The translations under genes and the position numbers were made by a program. Below are positions 52,938 to 62,077 of a DNA stretch of 64,000 nt, one piece after another (position 1 is the stretch's first letter; the number at the start of each line of letters is the position of its first letter). The notes under the pieces were generated by a model. The model was not told where the DNA came from. It was given only the letters and a program-made list of their open reading frames with translations, and made no database searches. The DNA comes from Anaerosporomusa subterranea (GTDB lineage: Bacteria > Bacillota > Negativicutes > Sporomusales > Acetonemataceae): positions 1 to 64,000 of the forward strand of contig NZ_LSGP01000023.1 of NCBI RefSeq assembly GCF_001611555.1, written 5' to 3'.

Positions 52938-54335
52938 ATGCAAGAATTTGGCATAATTCTCAGCCTGTTTTTACTAATGTTTTTCGCGTATAAAGGCTTC
53001 TCTGTCATCTTGTTTGCCCCGGTCTTTGCTTTGCTTGCTGCCTCACTCGCAGGGTTGCCTTTGATGCCTGCGTACACGGAGTTGTTCATGGCAAAAGGGG
53101 TAACCTATATTAAATCCTATTTTCCTGTATTCCTACTGGGTGCCGTCTTTGGGAAGGTCATGGAAGATACCGGCTTAGCAAAAGGCATTTCCCAGTGGAT
53201 TATTAATAGTTTAGGTAAAGAACGAGCGATCCTGTCCGTCGTTTTGGCAGGTGCAGTGCTTACGTACGGCGGAGTCAGCCTATTTGTGGTTGTTTTTGCG
53301 GTATATCCTTTTGCATCAGCTTTGTTTAAACAAGCCGACATACCGAAACGTTTAGTTCCCGGAGCTATCGCACTAGGGGCCTTCACCTTTACAATGGACT
53401 CTTTTCCGGGGACGCCGCAAATACAGAACATCATTCCTACCAACTATTTTGGCACAACTATCTACGCTGCCCCGATTAGCGGTTTACTTGGCGGCCTGAT
53501 AATCTTGTTCCTTGGCGTAGCCTGGATGGAACATCGGAGAAGGTCGGCCCTGGCAGCAGGTGAAGGATATGGCAACCATACGCTAAATGAGCCGGAAGGC
53601 ACTGTAACAGTGGGCTTACCTTCCTGGTATATTGGCGTTATTCCATTACTTACGGTTCTCGCAATTAACTTCTTCTTGAACAATATATATACCTGGAACC
53701 CCGACCTGCTTCAGCCCTTTCAGGCAATGAAGCTACCTCTGCTGGTAGCCTCGGTTAAAAATGTAACTAGCAATTGGTCACTCATTATTGCGCTTGTCTG
53801 CGGTATTCTGGTTGCGGTCGCACTCAGCTTGGGGCGTATATCAATGGAAAATCTGGCAAAAACACTTAATGCGGGAGCGGTAGGGTCGCTGCTCGCGATT
53901 ATGAATACAGCATCTGAGGTTGGCTATGGTAATGTTATTTCATCATTACCTGGGTTTAAGGCGATTTCGAATGCATTGATCAACATAAAAATTGGCGGGA
54001 CACCCCTAGTGTCAGAAGCCGTCACCGTAAACATCTTGGCAGGCATAACTGGGTCAGCCTCTGGAGGGATGTCGATCGCGCTCGAATTATTCGCAAAAGA
54101 CTGGCTGGCGTGGGCCAACTCCACCGGTATATCACCAGAAATGCTGCACAGGGTTGCGTCGATGGCCTCCGGCGGTATGGATACCTTGCCTCAAAACGGA
54201 GCGGTTATCACACTATTGGCTGTCTGCGGATTGACACATCGGGATTCCTATATGGATATATTTATAATGACAATCATCAAAACAGCGACCGTATTTATCA
54301 TCATATTGTTTCATTCCATCACTGGACTTCTATAG
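52938..54335 (+). CDS. GntP-family gluconate/carboxylate permease
   Basis: 465 residues. The ATG at 52938 has AAGGAGG upstream, and the first membrane segment begins at once (EFGIILSLFLLMFFAYKGF); the 87 codons open before this are not plausible. About 12 segments; family landmarks are the SFPGTPQIQNIIPTNYFGT region and late GITGSASGGMSIAL and MASGGMDTLPQNGAV. GntP proteins import gluconate, fructuronate, or, in relatives, hydroxybutyrate or citrate-like acids. It is a single gene with a terminator at 54371. Confidence 0.9.
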   Translation: MQEFGIILSLFLLMFFAYKGFSVILFAPVFALLAASLAGLPLMPAYTELFMAKGVTYIKSYFPVFLLGAVFGKVMEDTGLAKGISQWIINSLGKERAILSVVLAGAVLTYGGVSLFVVVFAVYPFASALFKQADIPKRLVPGAIALGAFTFTMDSFPGTPQIQNIIPTNYFGTTIYAAPISGLLGGLIILFLGVAWMEHRRRSALAAGEGYGNHTLNEPEGTVTVGLPSWYIGVIPLLTVLAINFFLNNIYTWNPDLLQPFQAMKLPLLVASVKNVTSNWSLIIALVCGILVAVALSLGRISMENLAKTLNAGAVGSLLAIMNTASEVGYGNVISSLPGFKAISNALINIKIGGTPLVSEAVTVNILAGITGSASGGMSIALELFAKDWLAWANSTGISPEMLHRVASMASGGMDTLPQNGAVITLLAVCGLTHRDSYMDIFIMTIIKTATVFIIILFHSITGLL

Positions 54336-54370
54336 AGAAACAATCAAACCATCCATTAGTGTAGAGTAAG

Positions 54371-54412
54371 TAAGCTCATTCTTGCACAAGGCAGGAATGA
54401 GCTTACTTTTAT
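54371..54412 (+). terminator. Terminator of the GntP-family gene
   Basis: TAAGCTCATTC pairs perfectly with GAATGAGCTTA around a 13-base loop; CTTTTATT follows. Confidence 0.85.
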
Positions 54413-54472
54413 TCTTCTTCTATTTGTTTGAAATGATCTCTGCCTTGTTACGATTAGGCTCAGCCAGCCTCC

Positions 54473-55066
54473 CTATTTCGCTGTTATCGCGCCGATTTTC
54501 CTGTTGGAAAGCTCCCGGTAGGCGATAGCCATTCCGGTTGCCCCGAGCGGCATGGTCAGGATAACCGGGATAACGAATAGAATCGCCCCGATCCCAGACA
54601 AAAGTCCAATAACGAAGCTATACATCCAGATCATGACCGGATCAGTCATGAAGTATTGCAACGCCTGTTTTAGTGCCGCCATTGGTTCAAGATTCCGCTC
54701 CACGATCAAGCCGATAGCTAGAATAAACAGTATCCCAACGGCCGGGCCAACAGCAATCCGGATTAGGAATCCGACCAGCGGGATGGACCCAAGCGCCCCC
54801 GCGATGAACATAGCGATCCACATAGCTACAACGATCAAGAATGTGGGAACGAATTTGTTAAAATAGGCAAAGACTTCGTTAACTCCTGCGTGTTCTCCCC
54901 GCATCCGTTTTAAGCAAAGCATCAACAGTCCGCCTACTAGCGGTCCGGCGAGAATACCTGCAGTAACCAGGGAACCAACAGCCACAACCAGTGTCGCCAG
55001 AATGAGAGTCGAAAAATTCTGACGATAGAGTTCAAAACTTTCCCGAATACCTTTACTGATGTCCAT
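54473..55066 (-). CDS. DUF4013-like integral membrane protein
   Basis: 197 residues with about five hydrophobic segments separated by short loops; an amphipathic N-terminus, DISKGIRESFELYRQNF, precedes the first. It resembles the glycerophosphoryl-diester/DUF4013-type membrane proteins of Firmicutes, whose job is unknown. ATG with AAGGGGG. It is a single gene. The following 55067-55392 interval shows no gene. Confidence 0.75.
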   Translation of the reverse strand: MDISKGIRESFELYRQNFSTLILATLVVAVGSLVTAGILAGPLVGGLLMLCLKRMRGEHAGVNEVFAYFNKFVPTFLIVVAMWIAMFIAGALGSIPLVGFLIRIAVGPAVGILFILAIGLIVERNLEPMAALKQALQYFMTDPVMIWMYSFVIGLLSGIGAILFVIPVILTMPLGATGMAIAYRELSNRKIGAITAK

Positions 55067-55392
55067 TGTTCAACATACCCCCTTTTCGCGAAGGGATTGC
55101 ACCCCTTTCGCCTTTAGAATGAATATATATCATCACCTATATCATATCTCAGTGTATGCTCTTTAGTTACACCCTCAGTAGCAATTTATTGATATTCTGT
55201 TTTAGTTTCGTTCAATTAAACGATAACAAACGACTCTGAACAAAAACTGAACAAAGTACATTTCACGATAACTCGTCAGACAGCCACTACACCAAGAGCA
55301 AACGATCCGCTTCCTAGTCCAATATTCATCGACAAGAAATATGTTGATGTATCCAGACCGCTTTTGGGGCACCAAGCATCAGGGAGCAAAAC

Positions 55393-55428
55393 GCAGACGA
55401 GCCAATCTATCCAGGTTGGCTCGTCTGC
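55393..55428. terminator. Terminator of the metallo-hydrolase gene
   Basis: GCAGACGAGCCAA pairs perfectly with TTGGCTCGTCTGC around a 10-base loop, with a T-rich end on both sides. Confidence 0.82.
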
Positions 55429-55463
55429 ATTTTATAGGGACCGTGCAATTGATCCACATGTAG

Positions 55464-56198
55464 CTAAATCTTTAGTACCATTCCTGGATAGGCAAGGACT
55501 ATCTTTCCGCCGTATATTGTCCCAGCTTCTTGGATGAGAGACTCTCTATCCCCGTAATTCGGCAGATGTGTCAGCGCTAGGTTTCTCACGCTTGCTCTTG
55601 CCGCGATCTGCCCCGCCTCAGTGGCGCATAAATGGCCTTCTACTTGGCCTCTTTGGTCAGAGTAAAGCGAGCACTCACAAAGTAGCCAATCGACTCCCTC
55701 TGCGAAATCACTGAAGCGGTCATAGTACTCAGTATCTCCGGAGTATACAATGCAGCCACCCTGAGAATCCTCGACTTTTATACTAAATGAAGGTATATCG
55801 TGTTTATTAGCCTGGGTTGTAAAGCGCAACCCTCCTATAGTAAAAGGTACATGTTCCACATACCTCATCCCTATGCAGTATTTCTCATAGTCAAGACTGG
55901 GTATAACACCAGCATCTTCGTTTCCCCACATCACTAGCGGTCGCTTTCTCTTTTCCAGCTGCATATCGATCATAGTCGCATACTGCATACATTCAAGATC
56001 AGCACAGTGATCCCGATGATAATGACTAAAAACCACCGCATCAAGTTCATTCAAATTTATATAGTTTTGCAGGCTTGCAATTACACCACTGCCGCAATCT
56101 AAAAGCACTTTTGTCGTATGATCTTCCACAAGATATCCTGACGTGGCCCCATTCCTTGGCGGATAGGCTCCAAAGCATCCCACGACAACAAGCTTCAT
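55464..56198 (-). CDS. Metallo-beta-lactamase-fold hydrolase (RNase Z-like)
   Basis: 244 residues from the ATG at 56198 (GGAGAG upstream). The metal motif SHYHRDHCADLE, a first strand TSGYLVEDHTTKVLLDCGSG, the later YSGDTEY (Asp ligand) and ALTHLPN (His) match the RNase Z/ElaC-like branch, without the exosite arm of true tRNase Z. It could be a cyclic nucleotide phosphodiesterase or other phosphodiesterase. Single gene. Confidence 0.88.
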   Translation of the reverse strand: MKLVVVGCFGAYPPRNGATSGYLVEDHTTKVLLDCGSGVIASLQNYINLNELDAVVFSHYHRDHCADLECMQYATMIDMQLEKRKRPLVMWGNEDAGVIPSLDYEKYCIGMRYVEHVPFTIGGLRFTTQANKHDIPSFSIKVEDSQGGCIVYSGDTEYYDRFSDFAEGVDWLLCECSLYSDQRGQVEGHLCATEAGQIAARASVRNLALTHLPNYGDRESLIQEAGTIYGGKIVLAYPGMVLKI

Positions 56199-56346
56199 TG
56201 AACACTCTCCATATGTCATAATTGTCTCAACCGACGGAAACATTCCTGTGAGATTGACAAATTGAATCCTGGGACATCCATAGGATGTGAAAAAAACAGC
56301 GCCAAAATACGTGGCACTGTTCTGATGAGTTTGAGGAGGAATAGGC

Positions 56347-56811
56347 CTATTTTCTGGCTTTTCCAGTAATGTGTTTACTATCTATTTTAAGGACCACTGT
56401 CTTATGATGGACACTATCAGCATACTCTTTTCCTTTTTCCATGTAGCTGCTAGAGTATTTTTCTACGAAAGCCATCAACGCTGCTAATTTCTCCTGATCA
56501 TGCACTTCACTAACTTCTCCAAAAACAATAGCGCTTGCATACTCCATACTGAACTTATCTGGTAAAGTATTGGCTTTTCCCACAACGCAGAATGTTACTT
56601 TATTTCTTTTGCGGGTACAATTTAATTTATACCCCTCTTGAGCACAATGGAAGTATATATGACCACCTGTATAAACATAGCTTAACGGTACACCATAGGC
56701 ATAATCGTCTTCGCCGTTAATCGATAACACACCATAAACGCCATTTAGCAAAATTTCGTCTGTTTCACTTCGCGTAAGTCCTCTATCATGGCGTCTCATT
56801 TCTTTGAACAT
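56347..56811 (-). CDS. Pyridoxamine 5'-phosphate oxidase-family (NimA-like) flavin protein
   Basis: 154 residues, split-barrel fold. MRRHDRGLTRSETDEILLNG at the start and YGVPLSYVYTGGHIYFH are the NimA/PNPOx-like signature, HCAQEGYKLNCTRKRNKVTF follows. Such proteins bind FMN or heme and include nitroimidazole reductases; many have no known role. ATG without a strong ribosome site except GGGGGGACGT. Single gene. Confidence 0.87.
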   Translation of the reverse strand: MFKEMRRHDRGLTRSETDEILLNGVYGVLSINGEDDYAYGVPLSYVYTGGHIYFHCAQEGYKLNCTRKRNKVTFCVVGKANTLPDKFSMEYASAIVFGEVSEVHDQEKLAALMAFVEKYSSSYMEKGKEYADSVHHKTVVLKIDSKHITGKARK

Positions 56812-56935
56812 TTACGTCCCCCCTTAAACTATCTATATTTATTTAGTTTCTCATTATAGCGTCATGTTGGCAATATTTATTTAACGTATCGAATACAGAC
56901 ACGCTTAAGGTACGCCCGTCGAATTCGCTGGGATG

Positions 56936-56975
56936 AAGCAACGCCGCCTGTCAAAATCGACAAGCGGCGTTGCTT
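56936..56975 (-). terminator. Terminator of the CheX operon
   Basis: A perfect 12-bp stem, AAGCAACGCCGC with its complement, and a 16-base loop, downstream of the cheX stop. Confidence 0.75.
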
Positions 56976-57014
56976 CTACTACTCTATTCAGCTTACTTAC
57001 ACAGCGCATTAACG

Positions 57015-57479
57015 TCAGGAATTTAGCGATATATTTACTTCCAAGGGTATCTCATCAACAAGAACTTCAACAATTATCCTTCGCATATTACCTGATGTAC
57101 TGGTATAGCTGTCCCCCACAATGAGAGTAGGCGGCGAAATATCAATTTTTGCCCCTTGTGCTTCAAATAATATAGCTGCGTTTGCTGCCAGCATATTACC
57201 CATCTCGGAAATCGCCGATTCTGCCATCGCGTCAAAGTCTGGAACCGGCATCCCCATCATCATTTTACTTGCAATCTTTTTGGCTGATTCCTCAGTCATA
57301 TTATATACGATAGTGCCGCGAAGCTGATGCGTAAGGCCCACAATTACCATGACTCCATTGCTTGCAATCTTATTGCCATCAGCTACACTCATCCGGCCAC
57401 GCGTGACGTTTTGGAATCCTAGTTGCGGCATAACATTCAAGATTGCATCAAAGAACGGAGCAATACTTTTTACATCCAT
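57015..57479 (-). CDS. cheX: CheX-type chemotaxis phosphatase
   Basis: 154 residues, one CheC/CheX/FliY module. The phosphatase helix SAISEMGNMLAANAAI has the Glu and Asn that attack the aspartyl phosphate of CheY. GTIVYNMTEESAKKIASKMM precedes it. Its start codon shares a base with the stop of the upstream CheY-CheX gene, so both are made together from one mRNA under a c-di-GMP riboswitch. It should dephosphorylate CheY or the receiver of its neighbour. Confidence 0.9.
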   Translation of the reverse strand: MDVKSIAPFFDAILNVMPQLGFQNVTRGRMSVADGNKIASNGVMVIVGLTHQLRGTIVYNMTEESAKKIASKMMMGMPVPDFDAMAESAISEMGNMLAANAAILFEAQGAKIDISPPTLIVGDSYTSTSGNMRRIIVEVLVDEIPLEVNISLNS

Positions 57480-58339
57480 TAGACAATCTCCTTCTTAAAG
57501 CCAACGCTCAGGCGGGCTTTTCCGAAAGGAGTATCAACTTGCCACGCATGAATCTCTAGATTAGGGCTGGCTATTGAGAATTTCTCACCGGTAAAAATCG
57601 CTGGTGGTGAAACACGCAGAAAAGCCCCTCGGAATTCTCTGTTCAGCTTTGATGATGCATTTCCGGCTACAATATTGGCTAACTCCGCAATTACATCATT
57701 AATCTGATCAGAGTCCTTAGGCTCTTGCTTAAGCAATCTTGTGGCTATACATTTAGCGGTCTCAACAGATAAGTCCAAAACCATTCTGCCACTATACTGT
57801 CCAGTTATCCCCACAAGAATTGAAATACCACTAGAATACAGTCTTGTATCATCAACAGTTGATTGAGCAGTTACATCTGTTATGAATCTCTTCATGAAAT
57901 TAGAAAAAGAGGCAATGAATTCGGCAGGGTAGCAACTTTTGAAATCATGATCCACCACGTCGGCGTCACACACACTTCTTAAAACGCTCATTAACACCTC
58001 TGGTTCAAATGGCTTTTGGAGAAACTTTGCAGCTCCCTTACACTTTGCCAATTTTTCCAAATCATCATCTTTCATGCTGGATACTATAACAACTTTGGCA
58101 TCCGGCTCCTGCTTAATAAGCCGCCGCGTAACTTCCAGACCGTCCATTTCCGGCATAGCAATATCCATTGTAATAACGTCAGGCATATGCGTCCGATAAC
58201 CTTCGAGAGCGGACCGGAAGCCATCCGCAAAACCGACAATCTCAAACCAGTGCGAATCTAGTGAATCAGCCAGCAGTTGACGACTAAACGGAGAATCATC
58301 CACTATTAGTACTCGTATTTTTTCACTTGGTTCCCGCAT
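57479..58339 (-). CDS. Response regulator: CheY receiver fused to a CheX-like domain
   Basis: 286 residues from the ATG at 58339 (GGGTGG upstream). Receiver: VLIVDDSPFSR, phospho-acceptor Asp59 in ITMDIAMPEMDG, VIVSSMKDD and the lysine in KFLQKPF. Then a CheX-like half with VIAELANIVAGNAS, which keeps the Glu/Asn pair. Such a fusion could tune its own phosphorylation. It is followed with one-base overlap by cheX. A c-di-GMP-I riboswitch with terminator lies in its leader (58379-58490). Confidence 0.9.
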   Translation of the reverse strand: MREPSEKIRVLIVDDSPFSRQLLADSLDSHWFEIVGFADGFRSALEGYRTHMPDVITMDIAMPEMDGLEVTRRLIKQEPDAKVVIVSSMKDDDLEKLAKCKGAAKFLQKPFEPEVLMSVLRSVCDADVVDHDFKSCYPAEFIASFSNFMKRFITDVTAQSTVDDTRLYSSGISILVGITGQYSGRMVLDLSVETAKCIATRLLKQEPKDSDQINDVIAELANIVAGNASSKLNREFRGAFLRVSPPAIFTGEKFSIASPNLEIHAWQVDTPFGKARLSVGFKKEIV

Positions 58340-58378
58340 AAGATCCACCCTTCAGCCCTTAATGTGATTTGAAAATAA

Positions 58379-58404
58379 AAAAGTGAGATGCCAGTCTCAC
58401 TTTT
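58379..58404 (-). terminator. Expression-platform terminator of the riboswitch
   Basis: AAAAGTGAGA pairs with TCTCACTTTT around a 6-base loop, followed on the minus strand by TTATTTTC; between the aptamer and the start codon at 58339. Confidence 0.85.
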
Positions 58405-58490
58405 CACAAGTTGCAACCTGGCAATCATTGGCTTACGCCCTTAGACCCATGGCTTTGCGTCGCTACCTTTCGGTAGGTTTGCCAGATATA
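58405..58490 (-). ncRNA. Cyclic-di-GMP-I (GEMM) riboswitch aptamer
   Basis: On the minus strand the order is GGCAAACC, a CTACCGAAAGGTAG stem capped by a GAAA tetraloop, CGACGCAAAGCC, ATGGGTCTAAGG, and a second helix closing with CCAGGTTGCAAC. These are the conserved blocks of the GEMM-I class: GCAAACC, the GNRA-capped P2, GACGCAAAGCC with the ligand-binding G region, GGGTCTAAG and the tetraloop receptor. It is placed 65 bases upstream of the CheY-CheX gene with a terminator between. Confidence 0.92.
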
Positions 58491-58596
58491 TGGTATTTTA
58501 AAATTTTATACTGTTATATCTTTTTTCGTCAACCTAATAAAGAAAAATAGGACTTAATGCTCAAGACTTAAGCCCTAGAATGATACATAAATTGTT

Positions 58597-59427
58597 TTAT
58601 TCTAGCCTCATGCTAATATCTGCCGCTTTGGCCGAGTGAGTGAGTGCACCGCTTGAAATAATATTGACTCCTCTTGACGCCAATCCAGCTATTTTTTCCC
58701 CTGTTATATTGCCAGACACCTCTACCAATGCTTGATGATTAATTACCCGTACAGCCTCTTCTATCATCGGCAAAGACATATTATCCAGCATAATCACATC
58801 GACACCTGCTGTCAACGCATCATGCACTTGCTGCATTTCTTCAACTTCAACCTCAATTTTTATAAACGGCGATATATGATCACGCACCTTCTGTACAGCT
58901 GTCAAAATGCCGCCGGCGGCCTTAATATGATTATCTTTAATTAAAACCATTGAATCTAAACCGTAACGGTGATTCTTGCCCCCGCCCACCGTAACAGCGT
59001 ATTTCTCAAGCATACGCAGACCGGGTGTCGTTTTACGAGTATCGACAATGATCGTGCCAGAACCTCCACATGCCTCTACATAACGATTGGTTTCATTGGC
59101 GATACCAGTTAAGCGTTGCAGAAAATTTAGAGCCACCCTTTCCCCTGCCAGTAATGATCGAGTTGGTCCTTGTATGTGAGCAAACTTTTGACCACTTTGA
59201 ACCCGGTCACCGTCGACATAGTAAAGAGTTACCTTCACGTTCTCATCCAGTAATGAAAATACCCGTGTGAAAACCTCCAACCCAGCTAAGACCATATCTC
59301 GTTTGGCGATAAGATAGCCCTTAGACTCATGATTCCCGGAAAAGATCGCTTCACTGGTGATATCACCTTGTCCGATATCTTCAATTAAAGCTTGGCGTAA
59401 TAATTGATCTAAGACCAGCTTGTTCAT
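58597..59427 (-). CDS. nadC: Nicotinate-nucleotide pyrophosphorylase (quinolinate phosphoribosyltransferase)
   Basis: 276 residues. EDIGQGDITSEAIF at the start, GERVALNFLQRLTGIANET with VDTRKTTPGLRMLEKYAVTVGG and HRYGLDSMVLIKDNHI are the NadC signatures; EVEVEEMQQ and MLDNMS complete the barrel. It makes nicotinate mononucleotide from quinolinate. The ATG at 59427 overlaps the nadB stop by four bases (ATGA). It is the last gene of nadABC. Confidence 0.95.
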   Translation of the reverse strand: MNKLVLDQLLRQALIEDIGQGDITSEAIFSGNHESKGYLIAKRDMVLAGLEVFTRVFSLLDENVKVTLYYVDGDRVQSGQKFAHIQGPTRSLLAGERVALNFLQRLTGIANETNRYVEACGGSGTIIVDTRKTTPGLRMLEKYAVTVGGGKNHRYGLDSMVLIKDNHIKAAGGILTAVQKVRDHISPFIKIEVEVEEMQQVHDALTAGVDVIMLDNMSLPMIEEAVRVINHQALVEVSGNITGEKIAGLASRGVNIISSGALTHSAKAADISMRLE

Positions 59428-61013
59428 GCTATAACAGCCTTCCTTCCCCATTGCTGCAAGATGTGTTTTCTAAAAGTTTCATCATTCTTACCGGGAAAAT
59501 CCGAGCGGTAGTGGGCTCCTCGGCTTTCCGTCCTCAGTAGCGCCGCTTCCACCAGTAACCCCGCTAATTGATAGGTATTGTAGACATGATAGCTATGATC
59601 AACCGGACTAACCTGATGATTTGTCTCACCAACACTTAGCCACTTTAGCATAGCTTCCAGCTCTTCTCCCCGGCGTACGACCCCTGCAACACCATCCAAC
59701 TTGGTTCTCAAAGCATTTAGATCTGTATAGCTACCGGTTGCTGCAGTGACACCAGCAGACAACTCAGAGGGTTCTCGTTTTGCACTATATGTTTCATTAA
59801 TATATGTGGCAATCCTACGTCCGAATACTATGCCTTCAAGCAGAGAATTGCTTGCCAGTCGGTTAGCACCATGAACCCCTGTCGCTGCAGCTTCGCCGCA
59901 CGCATACAAAGAGCCTACGCTAGTCCTACCCCAAAGGTCGGTCTTAATTCCACCAATCGTATAGTGAGCCGCCGGTGCAATAGGAATTGTGTCTCGTTCT
60001 ATAAAGTAGTTATTTTTTGCTAATTCGCTATACACTTGTCGGAACCGATCCGCTAAATACTCTTTACCAAGATGTCTAGCGTCGAGATAAATCGTTTCTC
60101 CACCTTGTCGTGTGGATTCACGCAAGATAGCTCTTGATACTTCGTCGCGCGGCGCGAGTTCTCCGCTGGGATGGTAGTTAAACATAAATCGATCGCCCGC
60201 CGAATTTAGTAAAACCGCTCCCTCGCCCCGCAGCGCCTCTGTTAATAAAAAAACCTTCCCTGACAACGTGGTAAAAGCTGTCGGGTGAAATTGAACAAAC
60301 TCCATATCAGCAATCATGGCGCCGGCACGGTAAGCTGCAGCAATACCATCACCACTAGCCGAAACCTCATTAGTTGAACGCTTGAACAGCCCACTGTAGC
60401 CGCCTGTGGCCACTACAACCGCTGCGGCTCGGAGATAAACCAGTCTGCCGTTATGTTCAACAATACAGCCACAGCATCCATCCTGCGCGGTGACTATATC
60501 AACAAGAAAAGATCTGTCAAGCCGCTCGATATTGTTGTGCCTATTGACTTCATCAGCTAATAGTTCAGCAATATACTTTCCGGTATAGTCGTAATAATGT
60601 ACCACCCGATTGCGTGAGTGCGCCGCTTCTCTGGTTAAATCCAGTCCATTTTGGTTATGGCAGAAATCTGCCCCCAGCGATTGCAGGAACTCCAATGCCG
60701 CAGGTCCCTCGCCTGCTAATAGGTTTACGGCTTCTTCACGACACACCCCTTGCCCAACCCTTACTGTGTCTGCGAAATGCTCCTCGGCGCTATCGTCCGG
60801 ACCTACCGCAACAGCCATTCCACCCTGCGCTTTGTAGGTGCTGCTTTCCGTAAACTGTTCTTTACTGACAAGAGCTATTCTAAGCTTGGAGTCTAGCGAT
60901 AAAGACACAGTCATTCCGGCTATACCTGTCCCAACAACAATGACATCATAGCTCTTACTGTCTAGCTGTTTATGATTTTGCCATACGGGAGTGATATAGC
61001 TTCTTTCTGCCAT
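59424..61013 (-). CDS. nadB: L-aspartate oxidase
   Basis: 529 residues, FAD protein. The opening YDVIVVGTGIAGMTVSLSL is the dinucleotide fold; STYKAQGGMAVAVGPDDSAE, FVQFHPTAF, LLTEALRGEGAVLLN and YTIGGIKTDLWGRTSVGSL follow the fumarate reductase/aspartate oxidase family, with HGANRLASNSLLEGIVFGRR late. It oxidises aspartate to iminoaspartate, with fumarate as likely acceptor in an anaerobe. Its ATG directly follows the nadA stop. Confidence 0.95.
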   Translation of the reverse strand: MAERSYITPVWQNHKQLDSKSYDVIVVGTGIAGMTVSLSLDSKLRIALVSKEQFTESSTYKAQGGMAVAVGPDDSAEEHFADTVRVGQGVCREEAVNLLAGEGPAALEFLQSLGADFCHNQNGLDLTREAAHSRNRVVHYYDYTGKYIAELLADEVNRHNNIERLDRSFLVDIVTAQDGCCGCIVEHNGRLVYLRAAAVVVATGGYSGLFKRSTNEVSASGDGIAAAYRAGAMIADMEFVQFHPTAFTTLSGKVFLLTEALRGEGAVLLNSAGDRFMFNYHPSGELAPRDEVSRAILRESTRQGGETIYLDARHLGKEYLADRFRQVYSELAKNNYFIERDTIPIAPAAHYTIGGIKTDLWGRTSVGSLYACGEAAATGVHGANRLASNSLLEGIVFGRRIATYINETYSAKREPSELSAGVTAATGSYTDLNALRTKLDGVAGVVRRGEELEAMLKWLSVGETNHQVSPVDHSYHVYNTYQLAGLLVEAALLRTESRGAHYRSDFPGKNDETFRKHILQQWGRKAVIA

Positions 61014-61919
61014 CTAAACCACCTCCAGCATTCGAGAAATCGCATGTTTTGCTTTAGCGGCAATGGCCTCATCAACTTGTATTTGGTAATGATTGTTTGC
61101 TAATGCATCATAAATGCTCTGCAGTCTTGTTTTCTTCATATTGGGACAGACCAAACCGGGATGCAGCAAGAAAAACTGCTTTTCCGGGCGAGAATTTCTT
61201 AACCAGCACAATACGCCAACTTCTGTACCGATAATAAAGACGTTCGCATCGGAGTTTTCCGCATATTGAATGATAGCCGATGTGCTGCCAGCAAAATCAG
61301 CCAGTTCTACTACCGCCGGTTCACACTCAGGATGAACCAGAATTTTAGCCTCAGGGTATCTTTCCCGCATCTCGAGGATAGCACTTGGCTTCACTTTCGC
61401 ATGGGTGACGCAACACCCTTTCCACAAAACCAGTTCCTTGTCAGGCAATTGTTTAGCCACATAGTCGCCTAAGTTTTCATCAGGCACAAAGATCACCTTG
61501 CGATCAGGCAGCGAGGATACTACTTTAATGGCATTCGCCGAAGTACAGCAAATGTCGCTCTCAGCCTTTACTTCCGACGATGAATTAATGTAGCAAACAA
61601 CCGGAGCGCCAGGATGCAAGTGCTTAAGGTTTCTCACATCTTCGACTGTAATCGTATCAGCCAATGGACACCCCGCATCTATCTCAGGCAGTAACACAGT
61701 CTTATCTGGTGAGAGTATTTTCGCTGTCTCTGCCATAAAACGCACGCCGCTAAACACAATGACATCGCAATCTATGTTTGCCGCGACTTTGCTCAAATAA
61801 AACGAATCACCAATATAATCAGCAACTTCTTGTACTTCATCAAGTTGATAGTTATGCGCAAGAATAAGAGCATTGCGCTCCCGTTTTAGCTTTTCTACTG
61901 CTCGTTTTAGCTCACTCAC
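61014..61919 (-). CDS. nadA: Quinolinate synthase
   Basis: 301 residues. LILAHNYQLDEVQEVADYIGDS at the N-terminus, VIVFSGVRFMAETAKIL, GCPLADTI, HPECEPAV and the late CPNMKKTRLQSIYDAL give the three cysteines of the 4Fe-4S cluster. It condenses iminoaspartate with dihydroxyacetone phosphate. GTG start with GGGAGG. First gene of nadABC behind a promoter with a NiaR-type operator. Confidence 0.95.
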   Translation of the reverse strand: MSELKRAVEKLKRERNALILAHNYQLDEVQEVADYIGDSFYLSKVAANIDCDVIVFSGVRFMAETAKILSPDKTVLLPEIDAGCPLADTITVEDVRNLKHLHPGAPVVCYINSSSEVKAESDICCTSANAIKVVSSLPDRKVIFVPDENLGDYVAKQLPDKELVLWKGCCVTHAKVKPSAILEMRERYPEAKILVHPECEPAVVELADFAGSTSAIIQYAENSDANVFIIGTEVGVLCWLRNSRPEKQFFLLHPGLVCPNMKKTRLQSIYDALANNHYQIQVDEAIAAKAKHAISRMLEVV

Positions 61920-61985
61920 GTCTTTCCCTCCTACCGACCGTTTTTAGCTATTCATCATAAGAAAAATATGTAACATTTCACCGAT

Positions 61986-62046
61986 CTGACAATACAGGTG
62001 TCTTGTCAGATATAGTTATTATACGGCTGCACATTACAAATGACAA
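61986..62046 (-). promoter_or_regulatory. nadABC promoter with NiaR-type operator
   Basis: On the minus strand TTGTCA (62046-62041), 17 bases, and TATAAT (62023-62018). Just after the expected start site, CTGACAA at 61986-61992 and TTGTCAG at 62003-62009 form a 24-base near-palindrome with a GACACCTGTA-like centre. A site there would block transcription. The neighbouring niaR gene makes it a good NiaR target. Confidence 0.85.
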
Positions 62047-62077
62047 GGCATATTAGGAAGGTTTGTAACCACTTTGT

